A stretch of DNA of 64,000 bases from Linnemannia elongata (GCA_036320915.1 JAXBDG010000005.1:124001-188000), one strand, 5' to 3'; positions 9,565 through 20,761 are shown, counted from the stretch's first letter. A program made the numbers and translations. Notes: generated by a model not told the origin, from the sequence alone.

Positions 9565-12500
9565 CTACTTAAGCTCTCCCCCGCTGGATCCTCTCTCTCC
9601 GGAGGACAAAGACTCGTCAACAGCACCGCGCTGGACCAACAGCCTCTGAGAGAGTGAACTAAGACCAATGGCCCCCTTGAAAGTCAAATCCGCGGCGCAC
9701 AGCTGCCCAATGTGGTAGCCCCAGCTCATACGAATTGAAACGTCGTTTACTTCGGCATCTTGAATCCGCCAAACGCGAACAGATCCATCATCAGAACCAG
9801 TGACAAACTCCAAGGGGACTGCCGGATTCCATGCAATGCTTGTAACGGCCTCTGAACATCCGAAAACAACAGCAACGCATAACCAACTGTCAGACTTGCC
9901 TGACCAGAGTCGGAACGTCTTGTCATTGCTGCCGGAAAGAATCCACTTGCCATAAGGAGAGTAGGCAACGCAAATTACCGCATCATTGTGGCCTTCCAGG
10001 ATAATATCAGGCTTGTCTGACTTGAGGTCCCAGAGCAAGATCGAGGAAGCTTCAGTACCGATTACGAGTTCCCGACCATCTGGTGAGTAGTCCATTGTGA
10101 GTAGCCTGTCTGATAATCGCACATCCTTCAAAGGTTGGAGGTCTGTCACTCGGGGATCGTATAGGCGAAGTCTCGGTGGGATCGATAGAAATCCAACGGC
10201 AATCTGATCTCCGGCGGGAGAGAAAACCACGGAACCTCTGTCACTGTGCTGATCAGCCGCCTCAACCACCACTCTACCTTGATCATTGGTACCCTCAAGA
10301 TCCCAAAGTAGTACTGCCCCGTCTTCATGGCATGAGACCAACCACCGACAGCAGCGCGAGAAACTCATATCAATAATTGGGTTGTCGGCAGATCCGAGGA
10401 GGACGCGCTCAACAGCATCGGTTAGGACATTCACCAGCCGAACATTCCCGTCGTAGCAGCCGGTTGCAAACCAATGGTCATTCCGCGAAAGCGCGAAGCA
10501 CCATATATCGACAGAAAAACGCGACGGAACAGTCCTAGAAGCTCCTGTAGATGAGTTCCAGCGTTGGATGGTGTTGTCCTCATGACCTGAGAATATAAAC
10601 AGTCCGTCAGGAGAGTATGCCACAGCTCGGACCTCGACGGCAAGTTCTTGTATGAGGGAACTCGACCAGTTGATGTTCACCTCACGGAGACGTATAATCC
10701 CGTCCAGATCTCCTGAAGCGATTTGTAGGCCGTCTAGGGAAAAGGTGCAAGTGGTAATCCAGTTGCTATGGCCCATCAACCTGGAGATGAGTTGTCCACT
10801 CGATAAGTCCCACAGCCGAACAGTCCCGCCCTTGCTTGACGAAACAATTATCTCGCCTTTTGGAGAGAATGCAATATCTGTCAGCCGGTTGGCATCGTCC
10901 TTCAGAACCAAGCCTTGCTCTCCGGTAGTTGCATCCACCAAATGAATCTCGGTATTCTTCTCACCAGCCATGAGAGCGAACAGCCTCCCGTCTGCAGAAA
11001 GGGCTACATACGAAGCACCAACATGAGGAATGAGCCAGCCAGGCTCGGGTGCTCCCGTCCTCGGACCCCACACACGAATCGTCAAATCCATACTGCCCGA
11101 GACAAGTCTCCGTCCATTGGCTGAATACGCGACACTCCGAACTGCATCTTCATGACCGGCCAAGACAAACAAGCACACTCCTGTCTCCGAGCTCCACAAC
11201 CGAATTGTGCTGTCTTTGCTTGCCGACGCGATCTGCTTGCCGCAAGGTGAAAATGCCACAGAAATCACCTCATCAGTATGCCCCTCCATGACCAACAAAG
11301 TTTCGCCACTGACAGTATCCCATAATCGACAGGTTTTGTCTTCACTCCCAAACACAAGGTGCCGATTGTTGGGTGAGAAGGCGATAGTGAGCACCTTACT
11401 CTGTTCTTTGTGTTGCCATACTCGAGTCCATGTCATGGCGTCGTAAGTAGAAAGACCATCAGACAGAGCGACAGCAAATAACTTTCCATCAGGCGAAAAA
11501 GCGACGGCATTGACTGCAACGTTTTCCTCCAAGTATGGCAACTCCTCGAACCGAACACCATCCATCTGAGCATCTCTGAAATCTGCCTGCCTCAACCAGC
11601 TCCTTGCAAAATTGACCCCTCTCAGATCGGCTCCCTGGAACTGAGCGTGGTCAAACTGACCGTCGGAAAGGTCAGCTCCTGGAACCTGGATGCCTCGAAG
11701 GTCGGCACTATTGAATCGGACTCCTGCTCGGACAACGATAGTAATGGCGTTGGCGGCGGCGGTGGCAGCAGTGGCATCGGTCTTGGACTGCTCGATGACG
11801 GCTAGGAGCTGTTTCTTGAAATCAGAATGCTGCTTGACTCGCTCACATAGGAACTGGATGACTGATGGCTCGGTAAGGAGGCTGCACTTGAACAAGGTAT
11901 TACTGACCTCAAGCAACACAGAGTCAGACGAGGCAGGAACAAGTTGCGGAGCAAAATCGTCGTGGTTGACATAAATGTTGGGATCAAAGACGGTGAGCGA
12001 GATGAAATACTCGAGCATCGATCGGTGAACAAAACGATACATATGACCAGTGCGGCTTAGCGGGCTCGATTCTCGCAGCATTCGGATCTTCGGATCAAGG
12101 CCAAAAAAATCGGCTTTCCATGTCTTTTCGTCCATGACGTGGACGTACTGCACCAACGGGTTTCCATCCTGGTGCTTTAAGATCGCCAAAGCCAGCCTGG
12201 TAGCATAGTCAACACTCATCCATAAAAACCCCGCATCCAGAAGTACCTCCAGTTTAGCACTATCATCCCTTGTCAAAGTATGGTGTTGAAGCCGCAGACT
12301 GTTGGAATCCACCCAACGCCTCACAAAAATATCGTACAGCTGGACACGCGTGATTTCAATGGCCGATAGGTCCTGTCGGCCCTCGGTGACTCCTGGAAGC
12401 GCCTCCAGTGATAGTGAGAGAAGGAAGGGGTTCTTGACAAGATCCATGAGGTTGGGAATGGTGGTCAACTTGTCCATGTAGTCCTTGATAGTCCAAGTTT

Positions 12501-15084
12501 GTGGCTTGAGGGAGACATACTGCTCGACATAGTCCTTGATCTGCTTCTTGGAGAAAGGCGCGATCACAACCTCCTGGAAGAGCTCGGTAGCCTGGCCGGA
12601 GTAGTGACCAGTGCCGTCGGGGATGAAGCGTCTGCGGTAGTCATTATTTAAGAACTGGGTCCTGCAGGAGATCACCATTTTGATCTTCCTCTGACCCGGT
12701 CGGTTGAAGAGGTTGGTGGTGTGAAGGTTGACGGTGAGCTGGCTCTCGTCGTACCCATCGCAGATAAGGATAAACTGGCGGTATTGCTTCAGTTCCTGAA
12801 TCTGTTTCTCAGAAAAGTTGTAGGTCCCCAGATGCTCCCTGATGAGGTCCTTTTTGGGTCGTTCCATTGCAGGCAGGTTAATGAACAGTGGGATAGGGCC
12901 GCCGCGGGTATATTTGCGTAGGAGCTCGGACTCGAGGTGCTTGTTGAAGGTCGACTTGCCTGCTCCAGAGTCACCCAAGATCAACATGACTTGTCGCTCA
13001 CTGGCCAAGAACTCCAGGACCTTCTCCATGAGGGGAAAAAGCTCGTCATCGCGGGCTTGAAGGTTGGCCTTGGCCATGGGAGATATATAGACCGGCAATT
13101 TGGCCTCTTCTAATCTCAGCAACCGGAACTTGTGCAGTTCATCCTCCAAGTACTGGATATTTTGGAGCTTGGCAAGGAGTGGAGATTCGGTGGGCAAGGG
13201 TAGACGGTCTCTCAATGGATAAGGGTGCTTGATCAAGCCACTTTGGTCCACTGTCAGATCCTGCAGCACAGAACGGGCGGTCTCACTGATGGCTTGGTCG
13301 GAGGAGGTGCACAAAATGGTGATAATGGTAACCATCCATGCATTGACGCTCTCATCCTGGCCCCAGTTTTGGTCGTGCTGGCAGAGATGACCGAGGAGCC
13401 TGACGGCTTGCTGGCGCATAGGTACAGACCATAATGCATCGACAGCGATCTCCCCCAACAGCTGTGATATCCCCCATTGGAAGAAATGGTCGTGGCGGCA
13501 AGAGGCCTCAAGGATCAGCTGTTTCAGATCCTTCAGTAGACCGGCATGGGCAAAAGCATAGGCAACCTTGAGGGCAGGATACCATGGATGCCGTTGATCA
13601 GATCCAAATGCTTCCTTAAGACTGTCAAAGACTCCTCGACCACTCTTCAGAAGCAAACAAAAGCCTTCATACACAGATCCAGCTACCTCAACCGTCTTGG
13701 ATAGCTCCTCCTGTAGTTTGTTGAGACCTTCCAGTGCAGACGTTAAATCCAACTTCATCACGGCCGATGCCTTGATCAATCCATCCGCCACACCGATTGT
13801 ATGTCTGAACACAGCTCCAAGAGCGGTCTCGTCGTTAGGCACATACTGGAGAGCCTGGAAGGCATAGCAGGCCTGGTAAATCAGGTAGGGATCCAAGCTA
13901 CCCTTCAGTCCCGACAAGACTGCCGACAGTGGCTCATGCTCGAGGACACGATCCAGATCCTGCACCTCGTGGTCCACCATGACATCGAGGATCCTGGAGA
14001 CAGCCAGAGTAAGGTGGTAGGAGTGCTCGGTTGACTGCAGGTGAGTGCTCTCTAGGTGGACCCTGAGAATACCAAGTATCTTGACCAGGTCATCGGAGAC
14101 AAGGTAGTCAGGCGAAGCATCCTGCACCAATTGGACAAGTCCCTGAAGTATATCAACGTCCAGGATACGAGCATCGTGAAACTCCTTGATAAAGGACGCG
14201 AGTAGCTTTCGGTAAGGCTTCTCCTCCAAGATAGGTCCCAGGGCAACAACCTCGGCGATCTTGGTGGAGTTTTTGTTGGCATCAGCCACAAACTGCTCCA
14301 CCACCTGAGTGACCAGCCAATTCAAGCGATCAGCTTCCATCGGGTCCTTCTTTGTCCTCTCGAGCCAATCTAGCTCGGCCTTGCTGAGGGCGGGTTCCTG
14401 AGACACGAGCGGCCCACTGTTGGGCGCGCCTTCTCCTGTTGGATTTTGAAGAAGCAACGTGTTACAATAAACCAGTTGCTGTGTCATTTCGATGCGTTGC
14501 TGAAGTTGAGGCAGCTCTGCTGTCTTCGGGATGGGCTTGGGCACATCCTCGTCAAAGACGTCCTCGAGAATACGCGGCGTGGAAAGGGGTGCTGAGAGTG
14601 CCTTCTCCTGCGCGGCGGTGGAATGAGTAGACTGGTTATCACTTGTTGAAGAAGTAGACTGGGTGTCGGCGGTACTAGTGGACTGGATGTTGCTTGAAGG
14701 AAAGCTACTGGTTTGGGAGGCAACAGACGGAGGTTGTGTCGATTTCTGTGATGTATGCTCATCCTGTACGATTCCGGATGGAAAACCGGAGTTGATGTGG
14801 CTTGAAGGATCACTGTCGACCTGTGTAACGACGAAGGAGACCTTTTCGCCTGGCAGCCCGCTATCGACCTGAATGACAATAGATGACGGTCGGGCGGAAT
14901 GCTGAGAAGCAGATCGAGAGTGCAGCGACTGGTTCGAGGCCTTGTGCTTGACCTCCTTGGATTTGGGCTTGGGAAAGCCACAGAACTCGCGAATCTTGTC
15001 GCGCTTCCTGGTGCGCACGGTGTTTTTGGCATTGTTGCTGCCAGGAACATGGGGGTCCAATTGGTCGAGAGGATGGTTGGACAT
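9565..15084 (-). CDS. NACHT - pentapeptide - WD40 protein with N-terminal helical domain (NLR-like), 1839 aa
   Basis: One frame of 1839 residues. Residues 1-190 are Ser/Thr-rich and probably disordered. Residues about 200-640 are helical and repeat-like, similar in style to armadillo folds. The NACHT NTPase follows: Walker A GDSGAGKST near 704-712, Walker B LICDGYDES near 773, and CRT sensor-type sequence (MVISCRTQF). About 1121-1165 are pentapeptide-type repeats (ADLRGIQVPGADLSDGQF). From about 1185 to 1800 there are roughly a dozen WD40 repeats (SGSNDKTFRLW, ASKDSTIRLW). In fungi this architecture belongs to NLR-like receptors in which the repeats sense a ligand and NACHT drives oligomerisation. 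The ligand and the effector output are unknown. It is convergent with F2. The paralogue at 51581 lacks the helical domain. Confidence 0.85.
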   Translation of the reverse strand: MSNHPLDQLDPHVPGSNNAKNTVRTRKRDKIREFCGFPKPKSKEVKHKASNQSLHSRSASQHSARPSSIVIQVDSGLPGEKVSFVVTQVDSDPSSHINSGFPSGIVQDEHTSQKSTQPPSVASQTSSFPSSNIQSTSTADTQSTSSTSDNQSTHSTAAQEKALSAPLSTPRILEDVFDEDVPKPIPKTAELPQLQQRIEMTQQLVYCNTLLLQNPTGEGAPNSGPLVSQEPALSKAELDWLERTKKDPMEADRLNWLVTQVVEQFVADANKNSTKIAEVVALGPILEEKPYRKLLASFIKEFHDARILDVDILQGLVQLVQDASPDYLVSDDLVKILGILRVHLESTHLQSTEHSYHLTLAVSRILDVMVDHEVQDLDRVLEHEPLSAVLSGLKGSLDPYLIYQACYAFQALQYVPNDETALGAVFRHTIGVADGLIKASAVMKLDLTSALEGLNKLQEELSKTVEVAGSVYEGFCLLLKSGRGVFDSLKEAFGSDQRHPWYPALKVAYAFAHAGLLKDLKQLILEASCRHDHFFQWGISQLLGEIAVDALWSVPMRQQAVRLLGHLCQHDQNWGQDESVNAWMVTIITILCTSSDQAISETARSVLQDLTVDQSGLIKHPYPLRDRLPLPTESPLLAKLQNIQYLEDELHKFRLLRLEEAKLPVYISPMAKANLQARDDELFPLMEKVLEFLASERQVMLILGDSGAGKSTFNKHLESELLRKYTRGGPIPLFINLPAMERPKKDLIREHLGTYNFSEKQIQELKQYRQFILICDGYDESQLTVNLHTTNLFNRPGQRKIKMVISCRTQFLNNDYRRRFIPDGTGHYSGQATELFQEVVIAPFSKKQIKDYVEQYVSLKPQTWTIKDYMDKLTTIPNLMDLVKNPFLLSLSLEALPGVTEGRQDLSAIEITRVQLYDIFVRRWVDSNSLRLQHHTLTRDDSAKLEVLLDAGFLWMSVDYATRLALAILKHQDGNPLVQYVHVMDEKTWKADFFGLDPKIRMLRESSPLSRTGHMYRFVHRSMLEYFISLTVFDPNIYVNHDDFAPQLVPASSDSVLLEVSNTLFKCSLLTEPSVIQFLCERVKQHSDFKKQLLAVIEQSKTDATAATAAANAITIVVRAGVRFNSADLRGIQVPGADLSDGQFDHAQFQGADLRGVNFARSWLRQADFRDAQMDGVRFEELPYLEENVAVNAVAFSPDGKLFAVALSDGLSTYDAMTWTRVWQHKEQSKVLTIAFSPNNRHLVFGSEDKTCRLWDTVSGETLLVMEGHTDEVISVAFSPCGKQIASASKDSTIRLWSSETGVCLFVLAGHEDAVRSVAYSANGRRLVSGSMDLTIRVWGPRTGAPEPGWLIPHVGASYVALSADGRLFALMAGEKNTEIHLVDATTGEQGLVLKDDANRLTDIAFSPKGEIIVSSSKGGTVRLWDLSSGQLISRLMGHSNWITTCTFSLDGLQIASGDLDGIIRLREVNINWSSSLIQELAVEVRAVAYSPDGLFIFSGHEDNTIQRWNSSTGASRTVPSRFSVDIWCFALSRNDHWFATGCYDGNVRLVNVLTDAVERVLLGSADNPIIDMSFSRCCRWLVSCHEDGAVLLWDLEGTNDQGRVVVEAADQHSDRGSVVFSPAGDQIAVGFLSIPPRLRLYDPRVTDLQPLKDVRLSDRLLTMDYSPDGRELVIGTEASSILLWDLKSDKPDIILEGHNDAVICVAYSPYGKWILSGSNDKTFRLWSGKSDSWLCVAVVFGCSEAVTSIAWNPAVPLEFVTGSDDGSVRVWRIQDAEVNDVSIRMSWGYHIGQLCAADLTFKGAIGLSSLSQRLLVQRGAVDESLSSGERGSSGGELK

Positions 15085-15938
15085 GGTGGGAGTACTATCA
15101 ATGTAAATATGAGCAATGTGATAATTAGCAACTGCATCTTATCCGCGAAATTAAGGTGAGAATAACTTGGCAATTAGTCCGCATGTGTTTACATTGGTAT
15201 TTTGAGTATTTTGATTTCGAGTTTTCAGCCAGGTGGGTAGGTATCGAAGGAGAACGAGGACATCTGTAGCAGCAAGAAAAAAAAAAGATTAATTTCCCCC
15301 TTCCTTGACGTTCTTGCTACCAGTACAAGAGACACCGTGCAGTTGCAGTGTACTTACACAAATGTCGAGCAGCGGTCTTTTTCACTTGAGTGTTTTGGTT
15401 CGAGTGCTGGCGGTGGGGTGTATGGGACTGTTGGATTCTATAGTCTGTCTAAAGAGAAATAGAAGAAAGGGGTGAGCAGAGGTACTTTAACGAGGCACTT
15501 GCTACGTGTTTGGCGAAGAAGGGTGTCTCCCTTAACATACTTTAAATTGGACGCGAATCTTTTTTTCCGTTTGCTTGAACAATTTGTGCCTTTTATGCCT
15601 ATCTCGGTGTTCTTGAGTGTTGGATCAGTCGATCAAGGGAGGAAGTTTTTTGAACGTGGTGGGTACGGAGAGTTGTAGACTGTCTATAAGAGTGGGGGAG
15701 GGTATGGATGAGCGAAGGTCCTTATGAGAAGTAGCTGCTATTTGTTTGGCGAAGGCGGACACTTTCTTCAACGTACATTATGAATTGAGGCTCGTTTTTT
15801 GTTCTTTTGTTGGAGCAGTTTGAGTCTTTTGTGCTTGCTTCAGCGTTGTTGAGTTCTGGTTTGACTGGTCGAGAGAGATGATATTTCTTTTAGTATTCGG
15901 TTGGTGAGGAGAGGAGCAGTTGGTGAGTTGGCACACTA

Positions 15939-15973
<35 letters not shown>

Positions 15974-17492
15974 TAGGTGTTTGTGTACTTGTTGCGTTGG
16001 TTATTTTCTGTGCTTGGAGGTGTTGTCGTTGGTGGTTTTGGTCTTGTTAGTGTGTTAGTGTTGTTGGTGTTGTTGGTGTTGTTCTTGCAGCAGACTGGTA
16101 TATTGCTCGAGAGAACAATCCGGTAATGATGAACCCTGAAGAGAACGGTATTGCAATATAACGAAGTAAGAGAAAAAGAGAGCGAGAAAAGGCGATGGCG
16201 ATCACAAAGTGGAGGTGAGGAAAGGGATAAAGGAAAAGAAAGGAAGAACGAAATGTGAACGAAAAGAGAATAAAATAAGAAAGTGAGGAAGGAGAGAGAG
16301 GGGAGGGAGGAAAGACCCAACCCTCGCCCTCGCTTTTCTCGTTTGTTTTTTATTTATTTATCTGTGTTTTGTGTTTGTTGGAGAAGGTACAAGGATTACG
16401 CCTTTTGTGTACTTTTGTTTTTCTTTTACTTTCCCGTGCATACATTTCTCTACCCCTGACTCTTTGCTTTTTCGTTACCTTTTCTTTTTCTGTTTTTTTT
16501 AATCAATGAAATGTTTTGTTTTGGGTTACACAAGCCAAGTTGTAGGAAATCAAAAAAAAAGAAAAAAAAAAAAAGAGATGGATACTGGCATTGTACAACA
16601 GGAAGTGGGTTTCCCATTTCGTACAGTGTTTAAATGCCGTCGGACAAGTCCTCGGAGAAAGAGACAGAAAGCAGCAACGAACGACAGAAATCATTGACCA
16701 AAAAGTAAACCAAGGAAAACAGCATATGACATGAAGGGACTAAAAGAGGGAAGCCCTGAATACGGATAAATACTCTTTGTTCACTTTTCTCCCTGCCCCT
16801 CTTCGTTTCTTCAACGATTCAAATCGACGCCACCAACAAAATGAATAAGGAGAAGAAAACCTTGTGTTTTTTATTTTACTTACACTGGAGACGAGAGACT
16901 ATAAACAGTTCCGATCTCACCATAGAGCAAGTCAATAAAGTATATCATCACATGAAGAACCACCGAATTGCACGAAACACTCGACTATTTGAACATCCCA
17001 AACTCCTCTGCTTGCTGATTTGAGGGCAGCGCATGACTGGTATACACTTTTTTTTTTTTTTTTTTTTAAGAGGTTTTTTATTTGTGGCTTTTAACTATGG
17101 TTAGAGTAGGTATTCGTTTTGCGCTATGACTTTCTTAATTTCTGTAGTAATGCAGTCAGAGATTTCCTCCGAGGACTGTGTGAGTTGGTGTAGAAAGAGG
17201 ACGGTGTTTGCTGTGTTTATACCTATAAGGAAGCAAGCCAGCAGTTGTGGGGGTCATGTTGTATTCGGGCTTAATGGAGAGGGTGGGGGGTTTAAAGGAG
17301 AGTAAATTATGAAGATCTTCATCGGACCATGTGGACTTGTCCGTGTGTGCTTGCAAAATGAACTGCCATGCTAGGTACTTGCGACTGGTATACACATTCC
17401 GGTAGTAATTTAGCAGACTGCTCCTCACAATCACCAACCGAGACAAAGAGGGTTGACAGTCACAAAAAAGAAAGAAGACGCGAATCGACAAT
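15085..17492. other. Intergenic region between divergent NACHT and F3 loci
   Basis: No gene is supported. It holds a (GT)n run at 15943-15970, a run of GTT-rich trinucleotides at 16050-16085, purine-rich sequence at 16160-16310, and homopolymer T at 17048-17066. Open frames here (for example 15778-16320 minus) are low-complexity and lack homologous landmarks. The left part should hold the NACHT gene promoter, the right part that of F3 before the LINE inserted. Confidence 0.5.
15943..15970. repeat. (GT)14 microsatellite
   Basis: Fourteen uninterrupted GT units upstream of the NACHT-WD40 gene. Confidence 0.9.
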
Positions 17493-17506
17493 GCATCTTT
17501 CAAGCA
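17493..17506 (+). repeat. LINE target-site duplication, left copy
   Basis: GCATCTTTCAAGCA, repeated exactly at 20806-20819 directly after the 3' poly(A) of the element. A 14-bp duplication with a poly(A) end is the signature of target-primed reverse transcription. Confidence 0.9.
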
Positions 17507-17515
17507 AAAGGCACG

Positions 17516-19111
17516 ATGACAGAATCGCTCCACCCCCAAGATGGGGATCCTCCCGCTCCTCCACCCCCCTCTTATGCCTCCAAGGCTGCCAACACCAACA
17601 ACGCTCCCTCTCCCAAACTCATCTCGGTATTCAATGATCCCACTGATGGGCACCTTGCCAAGATTGCCCCTTCGCACAAGGGTGCTCGCGTGGAACTCGT
17701 CAACCCAAAGGCGATTGCGTACATGGTTCCCAACACCACTCCCGTTGGAGACTTCCTCGATGCGATAGTCGCAACCCACAAGAGGCTAATTGAAGCCTCC
17801 AAGCCTACCATACCCATCATTAGCATCAACGCCTTCAATTGCCCCGACAAACAACGACGAATCGAGGTGGTTTACCATGAGCGCCTGGATGCTGCCACCC
17901 TCTCCACAACGCCCATCACCTTCAAAGGCACCCCCCACTTTCCCCTTTCGTCCAACATGGATTACTTCATCACCAAACTCATATTTTCCAACTACCAGTT
18001 CCAATCCTCCCTGGATACGGGCGACTTGCTCCATCAAAGAGTGATCGACTTTGTCCAAACCAAGAAGAAGATGGGCAAGGTTATCAGGATCGAGATCCCC
18101 ACCTTTCCATCTTCTAAGGAGATTCTTGCGCCCACTCACCTGTTCTATGTCTACGTCAAAGGCGTCTACACCCCCGAAGACGTCTCGATGGAACGTATGC
18201 TCACGATCCCCCACCACCAGAAGGCACCAGTCAGGATTCAATGGGCGGGCAGTACCCCGTTCTGCAACTACTGCAGAAAGGATGGCCACATCCTCAACCG
18301 ATGCCCCAGCAGATTATCGTTGATCTGCTACAAGTGCAAGGCTACAGGTCATATCGCCTACCAATGTAGTAGGTTCTCTGAAAGAGATAGCAGGGCCAGC
18401 AAAGGTAAGGAGCCTGTGAGAGACCCTTCTGTTGTCATGTCTACTTCTTCCTCCACTTCCAGCTCCTCTTCTCCCCAAAGCACTGCTCCCGGGACAACCA
18501 CCTCGTCAGCCAAGAGTTCCGAAGTAGTCCCAGAGACCATTCCCCCATCCTCTGTTCCAAACACATCCTCTGGAGTGGACGAAGTCCACGTCTACTCATC
18601 ATCGTTCAACTTTACCCCTGAGATCGCAAACTTTAAATTCACACCATCCCCAATGGCCCCATCCCATACCTCACCCTCTTCCACGAATGAGGAGTTGCCA
18701 CCTGTCACTGCCTCACAGGCTGCAGCGATGGCCGTTCTTGATGTCGACGTCGCCAGTACACAGACACCAAATAAGCCCAATAAACGTCAGGCTGACGAAG
18801 TGTCCTCCTCTTCGGCGCAGTCTGTACGATCTGCTCGTTCGACCTTTTCTGTAAGGTCAACTCGATCAAGCAAATCGCTGAAGGGTAGAAGAGCCCACTA
18901 CGTACATTCTAGAAAAAATCCAAACAGCGAATATCCCGACGACCACTCATCAGTTTACACATCCTCCCCTACCCTTTCCCAAGTCTTTGAAGTCCCACCA
19001 CCGTCCACCCAAATTGGCTTGCTCACGTCGATGAAGAAGGTGGTGTCTCAAGCATTGGGAGCCTCTTCCAAGAACACTGACAGGCGTCGCTCCCCCCGTA
19101 CTAAACATTAA
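17516..19111 (+). CDS. LINE ORF1, Gag-like protein with two CCHC zinc knuckles
   Basis: 531 residues from the ATG at 17516. An ATG further upstream at 17453 lies outside the element, in the target sequence, so it was not chosen. Residues about 240-300 contain CNYCRKDGHILNRC and CYKCKATGHIAYQC, both CX2CX4HX4C, the nucleic-acid-binding knuckles of retroelement Gag proteins. The N-terminal part starts proline-rich; the C-terminal 200 residues are Ser/Thr-rich and end basic. The frame is intact, and its TAA overlaps an ATG (TAATG), the arrangement used by several LINEs for termination-reinitiation into ORF2. It should bind the element RNA in a ribonucleoprotein particle. Confidence 0.8.
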   Translation: MTESLHPQDGDPPAPPPPSYASKAANTNNAPSPKLISVFNDPTDGHLAKIAPSHKGARVELVNPKAIAYMVPNTTPVGDFLDAIVATHKRLIEASKPTIPIISINAFNCPDKQRRIEVVYHERLDAATLSTTPITFKGTPHFPLSSNMDYFITKLIFSNYQFQSSLDTGDLLHQRVIDFVQTKKKMGKVIRIEIPTFPSSKEILAPTHLFYVYVKGVYTPEDVSMERMLTIPHHQKAPVRIQWAGSTPFCNYCRKDGHILNRCPSRLSLICYKCKATGHIAYQCSRFSERDSRASKGKEPVRDPSVVMSTSSSTSSSSSPQSTAPGTTTSSAKSSEVVPETIPPSSVPNTSSGVDEVHVYSSSFNFTPEIANFKFTPSPMAPSHTSPSSTNEELPPVTASQAAAMAVLDVDVASTQTPNKPNKRQADEVSSSSAQSVRSARSTFSVRSTRSSKSLKGRRAHYVHSRKNPNSEYPDDHSSVYTSSPTLSQVFEVPPPSTQIGLLTSMKKVVSQALGASSKNTDRRRSPRTKH

Positions 19112-19740
19112 TGCGGATAGCGACATTAAATGTGCGAGGAATGCGTTAGCAACACCTCCAGAGATCTATTGGCCCCAACAACCAGTCAAACTTTTACACC
19201 TGGCTCCGACAAACCGACAACAATATTCTAGCACTCCAGGAACTGGGATTTGACTCCCCAGGACCGAACACCAACCAACAACAGACACTCAACCAAATTC
19301 TCAATTGCAACGATGCAGTGCGGACAAGACACTGTGCACTCCTCATTCGTGACCCCTCCCTTTCTATCACCTCTTCCTCCACCTTCCTTGATGAAAGCAA
19401 TTTTTCCTTGATTGCCTCTCACACTCCTTTTCTTTCTCTCCCCTCCTCAACACTCTTTTCTTCTTGGAGATCTCAACTACCAACACCATCACTCCAGACC
19501 TCACCCAGAGGTTCAAGACTTGGTCAATTCCCATCTAGTTGACTGCATTACGCCCCCCCATACTATCCCCAGTACTACCTATACCCATACTGGAAATATA
19601 ACCCGCACCACCACCGACTACATCTTCTCCTTTTCTCTCCTCTCACAGGTCTCCAAACCAGAGCAACTTTGTTCTCCTTTTCAGACCATGACATGTTGAT
19701 ACTGACCCTGACTCCTAGCACTGTACCACAGACGGGCCGA
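19111..19740 (+). pseudogene. LINE ORF2 remnant: apurinic-type endonuclease domain, broken
   Basis: Starts at the TAATG junction with MRIATLNVRGMR, the usual first strand of retroelement endonucleases, followed at once by a TAG (19147-19149). Further motifs survive in shifting frames: ILALQELG (catalytic Glu region), GDLNY near 19465, TTDYIFSFS near 19615 and SDHDML near 19690, the order found in the endonuclease/exonuclease/phosphatase fold. At least one stop and two frameshifts disrupt it. No reverse transcriptase motifs such as YxDD follow, so that domain has been deleted. Confidence 0.75.
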
Positions 19741-20181
19741 GGACTATGGCGCATGAATACGCGACTGACGTCCCCTCATGCAAAATCTTCCCCTCATTAA
19801 CCAATCCCATTCCGACAACGCCAAGCACGCCATTCTCTTTTCCACCTCATGCACCTCCCTCTCGTTTTTCCCTTCCGTCATCCATCACGCCATTCTCCCT
19901 GCCACCTCATGCACACACTTCTCCCAATTGGTCATCTTGACCTCTGCTCTTGGACAGCTCGCCATTGCCAACATTCAAAAGCAAACGCTGCCCATCCTCG
20001 TCTCTCTTCTTCTCTATTTCTCTTCCTTCCATACATTCGCCTCCACTCCCTCTGCACCCACCTCACTCTTCTACATTCGTCCAACTTCCATTACGCACTC
20101 GTTCCCCATTTCAAAAAAAAAAAAAAAAAAAAAAAAAAAACAACACACACACACACACTTCGTCCATCCCTTCCAGCCAAC
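19741..20181 (+). other. LINE interior without recognisable coding function, with oligo(A) and (CA)n
   Basis: Frames at 19778-20112 are open but low-complexity; they may be the far 3' part of ORF2 after the RT deletion. 20113-20140 is 28 A residues, followed by a short CA run. No duplicated flank was found around this inner A-run, so it does not look like a separate insertion with a visible TSD. Confidence 0.5.
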
Positions 20182-20610
20182 ATGGCGTCGTCTCACAACA
20201 CCCCCCGCCCTACTCCACCAACCACCCTCGACCCCAATGCAACCCTTGTAGGTTCACAGCAAGAGGACAACTTAGACACTCCTGCCCAAAATAACACACA
20301 AAACAACACTCCCACGCCAGTCACAGTCACCCAACATATCGACCCGATCCTCGCCTGTATCGAAAAGCGTTACCTCAGGACATGCCAAGAACTCGACATG
20401 TTAGATAACGTCGCCGCGGATGTTACCTTACCTGGACCACCCCGCCAAGTACGCTACACTTACCTTCAAGAGCAGGAACGCGCCTTACGGGAAGCCATTT
20501 TGCGCCTTCGGCCACCTCCTATGGACCCTCATATGCATATCTACCAGGACGCCCTCGCCACCTTCGCCACTGCCCTTCAAGCACTATTGACACCCCTGTC
20601 TCGCCGCTAA
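20182..20610 (+). CDS. Small ORF at the 3' end of the LINE, 142 aa
   Basis: The ATG at 20182 opens 142 residues. The first 50 are Pro/Thr/Asn-rich; residues about 55-142 are rich in Leu, Arg and Glu (IEKRYLRTCQELDML, YLQEQERALREAILRL) and probably form helices or a coiled coil. It lies between the inner A-run and the 3' untranslated region (20611-20761), which has short GC-rich inverted segments. It may be an extra element-encoded protein or the C-terminal end of ORF2 after deletion. No family was recognised. Confidence 0.4.
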   Translation: MASSHNTPRPTPPTTLDPNATLVGSQQEDNLDTPAQNNTQNNTPTPVTVTQHIDPILACIEKRYLRTCQELDMLDNVAADVTLPGPPRQVRYTYLQEQERALREAILRLRPPPMDPHMHIYQDALATFATALQALLTPLSRR

Positions 20611-20761
20611 CTTCCTTTAGAGGGGGGAGGGTCAGAGTATCCACTCTGGAAATCCCTTAAAGAGGCCATGATTCGGGGAGAGGGCTAGGCAGAGGACTCA
20701 AAATTAGCAGTCTCTTTTCGATAAAAGCAATATTTCTCAAATAAAAAAAAAGCATTCGTCG

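Noticed and set aside
15778..16320. 180-residue minus ORF
   Set aside because: Low-complexity Ser/Phe/Thr/His composition from GT and purine repeats, with no recognisable domain.
20113..20140. Inner A-run as the end of a separate retroposon
   Set aside because: No target-site duplication flanks it; the only duplication spans the whole 17507-20805 segment.
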